In this document: positions 7,354 through 15,123 of the stretch, piece by piece
How the letters are laid out: every line of letters starts with the position of its first letter
How positions within the stretch are numbered: the first letter of the stretch is position 1
Assembly (NCBI GenBank): GCA_023392285.1
Contig: JAEVZK010000120.1
Location: 1-26,964 of the forward strand
Length of the DNA stretch: 26,964 nt
Origin: Armatimonadota bacterium
Lineage (GTDB): Bacteria > Armatimonadota > Fimbriimonadia > Fimbriimonadales > Fimbriimonadaceae
Direction of reading: 5' to 3'
Notes under the pieces: generated by a model
Databases searched by the model: none
What the model was told of the DNA's origin: nothing
What the model saw: the letters and a program-made list of their open reading frames with translations, nothing else
Translations under genes and position numbers: made by a program

Positions 7354-8487
7354 ATGACATTTCTGGAGAGGATCAAAGCAACGGGCGTCGGCGGCATGAT
7401 TCGCCTGTCGATCCTGGTGTTGTTTGCTTGTGCCGGAGGCTGGGCTCTCCGTAGCGCAGCTCCAGCGATTCTCGACTGGCTCTATGCGGTGATCGCCAAG
7501 GGAGTGGCCCACGAAAACAACTCCGTCGTGCAGCTCATGCCGATGATTGTCCTTGGCGTGATCTTGGGCCTCTTTTGCGGCAGTTTGGTGATCAATTGGA
7601 TCACCAAATTAGGCTTCCGGTGGGATCGCATGAACACCGGAGACAAGGTCAACATTTTCCTCGGCGTTTTCATTGGTCTGGTCGCGTCCGTTCCCTTTCT
7701 CTTACTGTTTAACTCCGCGGGGAGCAGCGTCGCCCCTTACCTGCCCTTCGCGATTGTCGGCCTAACACTCGGCTTCGCATCCCTTTCGATTTACGCGCTT
7801 CAATCTATGGAGGAAATTCTGCCCTGGACTCAGCAGACCATAAAGTCAAGACGACGGGGAATCAAGATTCTCGATACGAACGTGATCATCGACGGGCGAA
7901 TCTACGATGTCCTAAAAGCTGGCTTTCTCGAGGGAGAGCTGTACGTCCCGGCTTTTGTTCTGGAGGAGCTTCAGCATATCGCCGATCATTCAGACTCGTT
8001 AAAGCGGCAACGCGGGCGGCGGGGGCTGGAAGTCCTTCATCACATGCGGGATGACTTCGCGCTCGAAACCGGAATTTATGACAAGCATGCGAGCGACCGG
8101 TCAGAGGAAGTGGATTCTCGAATTGTCCGAATTGCCAAGGCAATCGGCGCGGACATCGTGACCAACGACTGGAATCTGAATCGCGTTGCCAAGCTTCAGC
8201 AGTTGAATGTGCTGAACCTAAATGATCTCGCTTTAGCGATGAAACCTAACGTGCTTCCCGGTGAAGCTCTGCGGGTGCTGATATCCAAAGAAGGCAACCA
8301 ATTCGGTCAGGGTGTGGGCTACCTGGAAGATGGCACGATGGTCGTGATCGAAAATGGTCGTAATCACGTGGGCGAAACTCATGACGTCATGGTCACGCAG
8401 GTGATTCAAACTGAACGCGGCAAGATGATTTTTGCCGAGATGGATGTGGAGAACGAGCAAGTCTCTCGGAGGAGACGCAGCCACTGA
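7354..8487 (+). CDS. Membrane PIN/TRAM-domain protein (YacL family)
   Basis: 377 residues. About four hydrophobic segments lie in residues 15-150 (RLSILVLFACAGGWAL, LMPMIVLGVILGLFCGSLVI, VNIFLGVFIGLVASVPFLLLF, APYLPFAIVGLTLGF). A PIN nuclease domain follows, with the acidic residues in ILDTNVIIDGRIYDVL, VLEELQHIAD and DIVTNDWNLNRVA. The C-terminal TRAM domain includes GQGVGYLEDGTMVVIENGR. This matches Bacillus YacL and its relatives, whose gene is commonly next to ispD and ispF, as here. A membrane-tethered RNase is suggested by the fold; the substrate is not known. There is no Shine-Dalgarno site before the ATG. The last codons hold the GGAGGAG that most likely serves ispDF. Confidence 0.92.
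   Translation: MTFLERIKATGVGGMIRLSILVLFACAGGWALRSAAPAILDWLYAVIAKGVAHENNSVVQLMPMIVLGVILGLFCGSLVINWITKLGFRWDRMNTGDKVNIFLGVFIGLVASVPFLLLFNSAGSSVAPYLPFAIVGLTLGFASLSIYALQSMEEILPWTQQTIKSRRRGIKILDTNVIIDGRIYDVLKAGFLEGELYVPAFVLEELQHIADHSDSLKRQRGRRGLEVLHHMRDDFALETGIYDKHASDRSEEVDSRIVRIAKAIGADIVTNDWNLNRVAKLQQLNVLNLNDLALAMKPNVLPGEALRVLISKEGNQFGQGVGYLEDGTMVVIENGRNHVGETHDVMVTQVIQTERGKMIFAEMDVENEQVSRRRRSH
8468..8474 (+). promoter_or_regulatory. Shine-Dalgarno site that points to a CTG start for ispDF
   Basis: GGAGGAG ends nine bases before the CTG at 8484, an ideal spacing, but is 33 bases from the GTG at 8508. The CTG overlaps the YacL stop as CTGA, the same geometry as the ATGA overlaps elsewhere in the window. 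Confidence 0.5.
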
Positions 8488-9611
8488 GATCGGCAAGAGT
8501 TTTTGCGGTGATTCTCGCCGCTGGCAGATCTGAGCGTTTCGGAGCGGACAAACTCAGCCTCGATCTAGACGGCCGCCCCATTTGGCGGTGGGCATTCGAT
8601 TGCTATCTCAGCCATCCCCGAATCGATGGAGTGGGCATCGTGACATCTTCCGAGTTGGTGCAAAGGATCGGGGCTCTGGCACCAGAGGCCCTATTCGTAA
8701 TCGCGGGCGGAGATAAACGGCAGGAGAGTTCCCACATCGGAGCAACAGCCTGTCCCGAGGATTCGGTTGTCCTTGTTGCTGACGCTGCCAGGCCGTTTAC
8801 CGATCAGCAAACGATCTCTCGCGTGATCGATGCAATCGAGGAGGTGGGCGCGGCGGCCGCTGCTGTGCCGGTCGTAGATACGCTCCGCGACCGGACTTCA
8901 GGGAACGTGGTCAACCGTGACGATCTTGTCGCTATGCAGACTCCGCAGGGTGCTTCGAGAGAGGTCCTCCTCGGAGCATGTACGGCTGCATCTGCCGTGT
9001 TCACCGACGATGCCGAACTCCTGCGACATTTTGGTCAAGATGTCAAGCTGGTTCAAGGGAGCAGCGCTAACTTCAAAATCACAACGCCTTCCGATTATCA
9101 GCGGGCGCTAGGAAGGATGAGGCAAATGGAAATCAGAACTGGTATTGGGTACGACGTTCATCGATTCTCCGAAGAATCCGGAAGAGTACTGATGCTTGGC
9201 GGTGTCGCCTTCCCTGGTGCTCGAGCTCTTGATGGCCATTCCGACGCCGATGTCGTGCTCCACGCGCTGACTGATGCCTTGCTTGGTGCCGCCGCAATGG
9301 GAGATATCGGTAAACATTTTCCGAATACTGACCCCGCGTGGAAAAATTGTGCCTCGTCGAAGTTTCTCGCTGCCGCACGCGATTTGTTGACGGCTGAGAA
9401 TTTTCAAATCGTGAACGTCGATACGACGTTGATTGGTGAAGAACCCAAAGTGATGCCACGCGAGAAGGAGATTCGGTGCCACATTGCTGAGACTCTGGGG
9501 ATCGAGGTCGGTCGAGTTGGCTTCAAAGCCACGACGAATGAAGGTTTAGGAGCAATCGGCAGATCCGAAGGAATCGCTTGCTTCGCGACGGCCGCATTGA
9601 AGCGCGGCTAA
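8484..9611 (+). CDS. ispDF: Bifunctional IspD-IspF enzyme of the MEP isoprenoid pathway
   Basis: Carries out two non-consecutive MEP steps: cytidylyl transfer to MEP (IspD) and cyclisation to MEcPP (IspF). The IspD part shows VILAAGRSERFGADK, VADAARPF, AMQTPQGASREVL and NFKITTPSDY with the key Lys and Arg residues. The IspF part begins near TGIGYDVHRF (metal Asp and His) and continues with GHSDADV, MGDIGKHFPNTDP, DTTLIGEEPKVMP and GLGAIGRSEGIAC. The first canonical start is GTG at 8508 (367 residues) but that truncates the N-terminus at MILAAG. CTG at 8484 gives RSARVFAVILAAG, has GGAGGAG nine bases upstream and overlaps the YacL stop, so I start there, 375 residues. Fused IspDF is known mainly from alpha- and epsilonproteobacteria. 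Ends in a four-base overlap with comF. Confidence 0.93.
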   Translation: MRSARVFAVILAAGRSERFGADKLSLDLDGRPIWRWAFDCYLSHPRIDGVGIVTSSELVQRIGALAPEALFVIAGGDKRQESSHIGATACPEDSVVLVADAARPFTDQQTISRVIDAIEEVGAAAAAVPVVDTLRDRTSGNVVNRDDLVAMQTPQGASREVLLGACTAASAVFTDDAELLRHFGQDVKLVQGSSANFKITTPSDYQRALGRMRQMEIRTGIGYDVHRFSEESGRVLMLGGVAFPGARALDGHSDADVVLHALTDALLGAAAMGDIGKHFPNTDPAWKNCASSKFLAAARDLLTAENFQIVNVDTTLIGEEPKVMPREKEIRCHIAETLGIEVGRVGFKATTNEGLGAIGRSEGIACFATAALKRG

Positions 9612-10246
9612 GTCTGCTCACCTGCGAAGGCAAGCGCGGCCACGCGAACAGCGCCCGCCTGGCGTAAAGTTTTGGCGCACTCCCGCATCGTGAACCCCGA
9701 CGTTAAAACGTCATCGATCAGGAGAACCGATTTCCCGGCCACTTCAGGACTCGCTCGAAATGCCCCGGCGAGATTGGTCATGCGATCATCGCGCTTTAAC
9801 CCCGCCTGCTGACGTGTGCTCTTGATTCTCCTGAGAGACCTGGATACTGCTGGCATCCTCTGACAAAGCAGCTCAGCCTGATTGAACCCCCGGTGGCATC
9901 GCCTCTTCCAGTGAATCGGCACCGGGACAGCCAGATCGTAGTCGAGCAGCCCGAGGCGTTCAATGCCTTCTAACAACATTGCAGACAAGGGTTCGGATAG
10001 CGAGGTGGCGCGACTGTATTTAAGGCGTTTGATCGCCTGTCCTGGCCGACCGGTATAGGGATAGAGGTTTACGGTCAGCTCAAGGGGTGAAAGAGGATTG
10101 TATTCCCTTCGAACCATATCGATGGGTTCGAATTCTTGGCGGCAATGCGCACAGATCGGAGCGTCGCCCAGGAGGTCGCACAAGGCGCATCGAGTCGGAA
10201 AGATCCAACTACAAAAGCTGCTCCAGCAAATTTTGACTTCGCTCAT
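9608..10246 (-). CDS. ComF-family phosphoribosyltransferase-like protein
   Basis: 212 residues. An N-terminal zinc-ribbon (CALCDLLGDAPICAHC) is followed by a PRTase-type domain with YSRATSLSEPL, VPIHWKRRCHRGFNQAELL and the PRPP loop VLLIDDVLTSGFTMRECAKTL. These are the standard ComF/GntX features; the family functions in uptake of transforming DNA in some bacteria, but its reaction is not established. The ATG at 10244-10246 overlaps the DUF1854 gene by 38 bases, so the two are coupled. Its stop shares CTAA with the ispDF stop. No other competence genes are in view, though the gsp genes at the right end belong to a related machine class. Confidence 0.9.
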   Translation of the reverse strand: MSEVKICWSSFCSWIFPTRCALCDLLGDAPICAHCRQEFEPIDMVRREYNPLSPLELTVNLYPYTGRPGQAIKRLKYSRATSLSEPLSAMLLEGIERLGLLDYDLAVPVPIHWKRRCHRGFNQAELLCQRMPAVSRSLRRIKSTRQQAGLKRDDRMTNLAGAFRASPEVAGKSVLLIDDVLTSGFTMRECAKTLRQAGAVRVAALAFAGEQT

Positions 10247-10709
10247 CGAGTTGCTCTAAATGCTTGATTTCGAAACGAAGGCCATCTACGCTCTGAATCT
10301 GCCAACGTCCCACCCCGGTCTCGTGAGCACTGTCTCGCCAGTTCCGCACGTAAAACTCGGTTGTTCCCCTTTGCGTCTGCACATTGAACTTCCACATCCC
10401 CGCGTCCTGTTTAAGCGCGTCGATTTTTGTGATCACTGGTGTGAAGTAGCGGCGGTCCAATGCTTCAGAGATGACACTCCTGTCTTCGGGCGATAGCGTC
10501 GCGAGATCCTCAAGGATTCCGTACTCCTCCCCTTTTTCATCTTGGATCGAAATGTGTGAATTTGGATGGGTGAGAGGGAAAACCCGAAAGAAATGCGCGT
10601 TCAAGATGCACCTTTCTCCCAGGATTTCCAGCCGCGGGTGAAGCGACTCCTTCAGAGGGATTACACGAATCTCGGTTCCCTTGAGGTATCGCAACGTCGT
10701 CAGACTCAT
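10209..10709 (-). CDS. DUF1854-family protein
   Basis: 166 residues. RVFPLTHPNSHISIQDEKGEE, the ILEDLATLSPEDRSVISEAL helix, RRYFTPVITKID, and the C-terminal FEIKHLEQLDERSQNLLEQLL match DUF1854. In proteobacteria that family is recorded beside ABC transporters and cyanophycin genes, none of which is present here. No signal peptide or membrane segment. The gene follows the acyl-CoA dehydrogenase by 31 bases on the same strand and overlaps comF, so the three could be one transcript. No clear Shine-Dalgarno site; AGAAAG is directly in front of the ATG. Function unknown. Confidence 0.82.
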   Translation of the reverse strand: MSLTTLRYLKGTEIRVIPLKESLHPRLEILGERCILNAHFFRVFPLTHPNSHISIQDEKGEEYGILEDLATLSPEDRSVISEALDRRYFTPVITKIDALKQDAGMWKFNVQTQRGTTEFYVRNWRDSAHETGVGRWQIQSVDGLRFEIKHLEQLDERSQNLLEQLL

Positions 10710-10740
10710 CTTTCTAGTGTGGCAGACGTGTTCTGAGAAC

Positions 10741-11934
10741 CTATTCCTCGAACGGCCATCCAGGAAGCGTGTGAGCGAGGGGCTTGTCGGAGCGATAACC
10801 TAGCTCGTATTCGGCCTGCATGAGAGTATGAATCTCGTGGGTTCCTTCATAAATCATGGCACCACGACTGTTTCGGAAGTATCGCTCGACTGGAAACTCA
10901 TCGATGAAGCCATAAGCCCCGTGTATTTCCACTGCTTTATTCGCGGCATCAAATGCCGCGGCGCAGTTGGTCCACTTCGCCAACGATACTTCTCGCGTAT
11001 GCCGTTGACCCGTGTTCTTCATCCAACCCACTTTGTAGTACAGCAGCCTCCCGATCTCACGCCCCTGCACCATCGACGCAACCATCTGCTGGATCAACTG
11101 CTTCTTGCCGATGACCTCCCCAGCAACCGTCCTCTCGTTCGCATACTTTGTACATGCGTCCAAGCAGGCGTCGATAATGCCGACGGCTCCTGCCGCAACC
11201 GTATAGCGGCCATGATCCAGCGCTGACATTGCCACCTTGAACCCATCCCCTTCGTTGCCCAACATGCAAGCGGCTGGCACCCTCATATCCGCAAAAAAGA
11301 TCTCGCCGGTGTTCCCCGCTCTGACTCCAAGCTTGCCGTGCAGCGGTCGGGAGGAAAATCCAGGTGTGTTTCGATCCACGATGAAGGCCGCATGCGAAGT
11401 TTTGGCCTCTGTTCCGGCCAATTTGGTGATCACGAGGAACTGATCTGCATAGTCAGAGAGGGAGATCCACGTTTTTTGCCCATTGATAATGTAGTCGTCA
11501 CCGTCTTTTCGAGCGACTGTTGAAATATTGATCGCATCGGATCCAGCGTTTGGTTCGGTCAAGCCAAAGGCGCCAACGCGCTTTCCGGTCGCCAAATCGG
11601 GCAGCCAACGAGCCTTTTGCTCTTCAGTTCCCCACTGCATGAGGGTCATGCAGTGCAGGCCGCTGTGTACCGACATCACCACACGCGCGCTCGTGTCCGC
11701 TCGTTCTAGCTCCTCGCACGCGATGCCAAGAGAAATGTAGTCGGTGCCCGATCCCTTGTATTTCTCAGGGATCGAGATTCCCATGAGGCCAGCGGCGGCC
11801 ATTTTGTCGAGCATCGATCGGTCGCTTCGGGCGTCTCGGTCGCGCTCTCGAATGTCTGGGACGATCTCGGCTTGACCGAATTTATGCGTCGATTCACGGA
11901 TCATCTCGTGTTCTTGCGTCAGGGCAAAGTCCAT
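10741..11934 (-). CDS. Acyl-CoA dehydrogenase
   Basis: FAD enzyme that introduces the alpha-beta double bond in acyl-CoA, the first beta-oxidation step. 397 residues, in the normal range. The N-terminal helical domain starts MDFALTQEHEMIRESTHKF. FGLTEPNAGSDA and INGQKTWIS are the flavin and substrate signatures, GLGVR-like KLGVRAGNTGEIFF follows, and FDAANKAVEIHGAYGFIDEFPVER leads to RGAMIYEGTHEIH, whose Glu in YEGT is the usual catalytic base of short/medium-chain members. Substrate chain length cannot be told. No Shine-Dalgarno site; TAAACT lies six bases upstream of the ATG. Divergent from the thioredoxin-like and FadN-like genes, which together suggest a fatty-acid degradation locus. No electron-transfer flavoprotein gene is seen. 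Confidence 0.94.
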   Translation of the reverse strand: MDFALTQEHEMIRESTHKFGQAEIVPDIRERDRDARSDRSMLDKMAAAGLMGISIPEKYKGSGTDYISLGIACEELERADTSARVVMSVHSGLHCMTLMQWGTEEQKARWLPDLATGKRVGAFGLTEPNAGSDAINISTVARKDGDDYIINGQKTWISLSDYADQFLVITKLAGTEAKTSHAAFIVDRNTPGFSSRPLHGKLGVRAGNTGEIFFADMRVPAACMLGNEGDGFKVAMSALDHGRYTVAAGAVGIIDACLDACTKYANERTVAGEVIGKKQLIQQMVASMVQGREIGRLLYYKVGWMKNTGQRHTREVSLAKWTNCAAAFDAANKAVEIHGAYGFIDEFPVERYFRNSRGAMIYEGTHEIHTLMQAEYELGYRSDKPLAHTLPGWPFEE

Positions 11935-11940
11935 CGATCG

Positions 11941-11946
11941 AGTTTA
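11941..11946 (-). promoter_or_regulatory. Possible -10 element for leaderless acyl-CoA dehydrogenase mRNA
   Basis: TAAACT on the minus strand, six bases before the ATG, identical in sequence and spacing to that before nadE. No -35 box is convincing. Confidence 0.35.
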
Positions 11947-11993
11947 CCGACCGCACGTAACGATGCTTAGCTGCTGCTCGTTCTTAAAACTAT

Positions 11994-12521
11994 ATGGTTG
12001 GGTTGCTTGCCGCATCGTTCATATTTGGCCAGGCAGAGCTTCTATCTTTGCAGCGGCAACCCGTTTCGGTCTTTCCCTCAAGAGCATCGAAGGGTGTCGT
12101 CGCCTTATTCATTCTCGCTGATTGTCCAATTGCCCGCGCGTATTCTTCGGAATTCAAGCGGCTCAAGACAGAATACGGCGCGAAGGGTTTTGATTTCAAA
12201 CTGGTCTACGCAGATGGGGACAGCCATTTGGAGCATCTGCGGATGAACTCGAAAGAGTTCGGCTACGACGGGTGGTCCTTTGTGGACCATGGCCTGCTCG
12301 ACCGGGCAGAGGCAACGATCTCACCCACGGCGGCGGTGTTTAGTCCAACCGGTAGTCTTCTATATTCCGGCCGAGTCGATAACTTGTATGCGGCCCTCGG
12401 CAAGCGACGGGCAAAAGCCACCACACACGACCTTCGCGATGCCCTCGATGCTGTCGCCAAAGGCAAGGCCGCATCTAATCCTAGGACTCGTCCGATCGGT
12501 TGCGCGATTCCTCGCAACTGA
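11994..12521 (+). CDS. Secreted thioredoxin-fold (redoxin-like) protein with single Cys at the active site
   Basis: 175 residues. MVGLLAASFIFGQAE resembles a short signal peptide. ALFILADCPIARAYSSEFKRL is the strand-Cys-helix of a thioredoxin fold, but the second cysteine of CxxC is absent (CPIA). ISPTAAVFSPTGSLLYSGRVD contains the cis-proline strand and the following beta hairpin. The C-terminal RPIGCAIPR carries a second cysteine far from the first, a pattern I associate with redoxin-like proteins attached to periplasmic cytochrome systems in some phyla. It could act as a one-Cys or long-range two-Cys redox protein. ATG at 11994 has no Shine-Dalgarno site; a TTG at 12003 is an alternative. 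It precedes the FadN-like gene by 32 bases. Role unknown. Confidence 0.75.
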   Translation: MVGLLAASFIFGQAELLSLQRQPVSVFPSRASKGVVALFILADCPIARAYSSEFKRLKTEYGAKGFDFKLVYADGDSHLEHLRMNSKEFGYDGWSFVDHGLLDRAEATISPTAAVFSPTGSLLYSGRVDNLYAALGKRRAKATTHDLRDALDAVAKGKAASNPRTRPIGCAIPRN

Positions 12522-12553
12522 TCCCTGGCTGTTCGGTATGCTCCGAAGCTCAT

Positions 12554-14734
12554 ATGATCGATACAAGCGGTTGGCTCGCGGCAAAACGGGTGTGCGTTAT
12601 CGGGGCCGGAACGATGGGGAGCGGCATTGCCGCCCACCTGGCAAATCTAGGGTTTGAAGTTACGCTTCTCGACCTCACCCGTGAGAGCGTTACGATCGCC
12701 TTCGACCGCGCCAAATCAGCCAAGCCGCCGCACTTTTATGTAGCGGACCGCGCTTCCGAAATCCGTCTCGGCAGCATCGAGGAAAACCTTGACTGGGTCG
12801 GCGAGGCGGATTGGGTCTGCGAAGCGATCATCGAGCGGATGGATGCGAAAAAATCACTGTTCGCAAGACTGGAAGACGTCCTGCCCCCGAACGCGATGAT
12901 CTCCACGAACACGAGCGGCTTGCAGATTTCGCTCTTGGCAGAAGGATTGTCGCCATCACTCCAGGCGCGGCTGGTTGGATCCCACTTCTTCAACCCACCC
13001 AGATATCTGAAGCTGCTGGAGCTTGTGCCCACCGATGCCACCGATCCCGAGACCGTCCGTGCGATGACCGAGTTTCTGGAGGAGCGGGTGGCGCGGAGAG
13101 TGGTGCTTGCGAAGGACACTCCCGGCTTCATCGCCAACCGTTTCGGCATGTGGTCCATGTTTCAGGGAACACATACGGCAGAGAAGCTTGGGCTCTCAGT
13201 CGAGCAGGTTGACGCAATCACCGGTCCTTTCATCGGCAGACCGCGCAGTGCTACTTTTAGATTGAATGACATTGTGGGAATCGACATCATGCTCGACATT
13301 GCTCACAACCTGATCAATCGGTGCCCCAACGACCCGAATATGTCTAATTTTGAGAGTCCAAGGTCCATTCAGACCTTGATTGGCCGCGGGTGGATCGGCG
13401 AGAAGTCTGGACAGGGTTATTACCGACGAGAAGGTCGTGAGCTCCTCGTGCTCGATCTTCAAACGCTTGCCTACCGGCAGAAGAACGACGTCATATTCAC
13501 CTCTATTCTCGACCTATCGAAGCTGCCACTTCGCGAACGGCTCAGAGCGGCCCTTGATCTTCGGGATGAGGTGGGTGAATACCTGCGCTCCCACCTCTTG
13601 CCAGTGCTGCGCTACGCAGACTATCTGAAAGAGGAGATCAGCCACAACGTTTTGGACTTTGATCGAGTGATGAAGTGGGGCTTCGGCTGGGAGATGGGAC
13701 CATTCGAAATGATTGATGCGATTGGTCATGAGCGGCTGAGCATCCCAGAAGGGGATTTCTACAAAGAAGGAACGATCCGGAGCTTTGGTGGAGGGTACGT
13801 GGCAGCACCCGACGAACCCAAATACCGAGTCCTCGCCAGTTTTCCTATCCTTCAGGAGGAGGAGACCTATCGGCTTCGAGATCTAGGAGACGGAGTTGTC
13901 GCGGTTTGTACCAAAACGAAGATGGGGACGATCACTCCTGCTCTCGTCGATCAGTTGACCAAGCTCATGCAGACTTCGATCGACAATTTCGTGCTCACCA
14001 GTGAGGCCAAGTCTTTTAGCGCTGGGTACGACCTAAACTTCTTTGCAGCGGCGATTGACGCTGCCGACTTTACCGGCATCGATATGCGACTCGGTGAGCT
14101 TCATCGCTTGGGCGAATTGCTGGAGAGAAAGCGGTGCGTCGCCGCCGTCTATGGCCATTGTCTCGGTGCTGGCTTGGAACTTGCGCTGGGATGCGGGACC
14201 ATCGCCGCTCATCCCGAAACCGCCATCGGTTTGCCCGAAGCTAAAGTAGGGCTGATCCCCGGTGGCCGTGGAACCGTTCTGATGAGACTCTACAATCAGT
14301 TCACGGCGAAACGACTTTCCGAAGTCGCAGTGAACCTAATGGTCGGTGCCGTTTCGGTTGGAGCCGAACATGCCCGAATTCTCGGCTATCTTCGGCCAAG
14401 TGATGTTACGGTGTTCCATCCGGACAAAGTGCTCGTGGAAGCCAAGCGTCTCGTTCAGATTCAGAAGACTTGGACGAGACCTCCCTTCCTCAAGCCGGAA
14501 GGGCCAATAACGGGAATGATTGATCACGCGCAAGCGGAAGCCAGCGCACGGGATCGCTTGACGGATTATGACAAAGTGCTTGGAGACAAGATTAAAGCTG
14601 TTTTCGCAAAATCGGTCAGCTATGACGACGCCCTGGCGATCGAGCGTCGCGAATTCCTTGATCTGTGTGGGCGGGCTCTAACCCACACTCGCATCCGCCA
14701 CATGCTTGAGACGAACAAGCCGCTGAAGAACTAG
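12554..14734 (+). CDS. Bifunctional 3-hydroxyacyl-CoA dehydrogenase / enoyl-CoA hydratase (FadN-type order)
   Basis: 726 residues. The N-terminal NAD-binding domain has RVCVIGAGTMGSGIAAHLA, the catalytic series STNTSG, GSHFFNPP (His), LLELV (Glu) and DTPGFIANRFG (Asn). A second HAD C-terminal region runs to about residue 440. The C-terminal crotonase domain has SAGYDLNFF, then HCLGAGLELALGC and GLPEAKVGLIPGGRGT, with both catalytic Glu residues present. The order (dehydrogenase first, hydratase last) is that of Bacillus FadN, not proteobacterial FadB. ATG at 12554 is chosen because the dinucleotide fold starts soon after; the frame stays open back to 12500 inside the preceding gene. It would supply steps 2 and 3 of beta-oxidation; no thiolase is in the window. 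Its stop shares CTAG with the gene on the other strand. Confidence 0.93.
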   Translation: MIDTSGWLAAKRVCVIGAGTMGSGIAAHLANLGFEVTLLDLTRESVTIAFDRAKSAKPPHFYVADRASEIRLGSIEENLDWVGEADWVCEAIIERMDAKKSLFARLEDVLPPNAMISTNTSGLQISLLAEGLSPSLQARLVGSHFFNPPRYLKLLELVPTDATDPETVRAMTEFLEERVARRVVLAKDTPGFIANRFGMWSMFQGTHTAEKLGLSVEQVDAITGPFIGRPRSATFRLNDIVGIDIMLDIAHNLINRCPNDPNMSNFESPRSIQTLIGRGWIGEKSGQGYYRREGRELLVLDLQTLAYRQKNDVIFTSILDLSKLPLRERLRAALDLRDEVGEYLRSHLLPVLRYADYLKEEISHNVLDFDRVMKWGFGWEMGPFEMIDAIGHERLSIPEGDFYKEGTIRSFGGGYVAAPDEPKYRVLASFPILQEEETYRLRDLGDGVVAVCTKTKMGTITPALVDQLTKLMQTSIDNFVLTSEAKSFSAGYDLNFFAAAIDAADFTGIDMRLGELHRLGELLERKRCVAAVYGHCLGAGLELALGCGTIAAHPETAIGLPEAKVGLIPGGRGTVLMRLYNQFTAKRLSEVAVNLMVGAVSVGAEHARILGYLRPSDVTVFHPDKVLVEAKRLVQIQKTWTRPPFLKPEGPITGMIDHAQAEASARDRLTDYDKVLGDKIKAVFAKSVSYDDALAIERREFLDLCGRALTHTRIRHMLETNKPLKN

Positions 14735-14964
14735 AAAATGTCGTCGAGGCGATCGTCGACCACCATCGACTTTGCCTTGGCGGCGTTCACGATATCCCAA
14801 TTGTCGCAATCCAGCCTGCGACAATAGATCATCTTCTGCATCTGTCCACTGTCGTTTTCAACATCGGCCATATTCGCAAATCTGCAGTCCATGCACAGCT
14901 CAGGCTCAATGAGCCGAACGATCTTCAGTTGTTTTCCCGCCATCCTTAGTTCCTCGAAGGCCAT
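14731..14964 (-). CDS. Small protein with paired cysteines, unknown function
   Basis: 77 residues, or 70 if the second ATG (14941-14943) is used; that one has GAGGA about seven bases upstream and so may be the true start. The core is ELCMDCRFANMADV, then KMIYCRRLDCDNWD: two cysteine pairs (C-x2-C and C-x4-C) about 21 residues apart, which could hold a zinc ion or iron-sulfur cluster. The C-terminus is acidic and ends in DDRLDDIF. No signal peptide. I do not recognise a named family. The stop codon shares the palindrome CTAG with that of the FadN-like gene. Reading it as a real gene rests on the coding-like composition, the cysteine spacing and the neat stop overlap. Confidence 0.65.
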   Translation of the reverse strand: MAFEELRMAGKQLKIVRLIEPELCMDCRFANMADVENDSGQMQKMIYCRRLDCDNWDIVNAAKAKSMVVDDRLDDIF

Positions 14965-15067
14965 ATTCTTTCGGCCTAGATAAATGTTCGGGGACGGTGA
15001 AAACCAGCTACTCGTCAGATATACCGGGATTCACTGGGGCGGGCGTACTTGGCATGGCCAATCTCGC

Positions 15068-15100
15068 AAAAATGACGGGAGCCGTCCATCGACGACTCCC
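15068..15100 (-). terminator. Intrinsic terminator of the GYGWN-repeat gene
   Basis: Read on the minus strand, GGGAGTCGTC-GATG-GACGGCTCCC forms a ten-pair stem (one G-U pair) with a four-base loop, followed by GTCA and TTTTT. It begins 23 bases after the stop of the secreted repeat protein and fits a Rho-independent terminator, although the U-run is short and starts four bases after the stem. Confidence 0.75.
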
Positions 15101-15123
15101 ATTCAGCAAGCGAACTCATCTAC

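Noticed and set aside
12500..12553. N-terminal extension of the FadN-like protein
   Set aside because: It runs back into the preceding gene, and the NAD-binding fold begins soon after the ATG at 12554.
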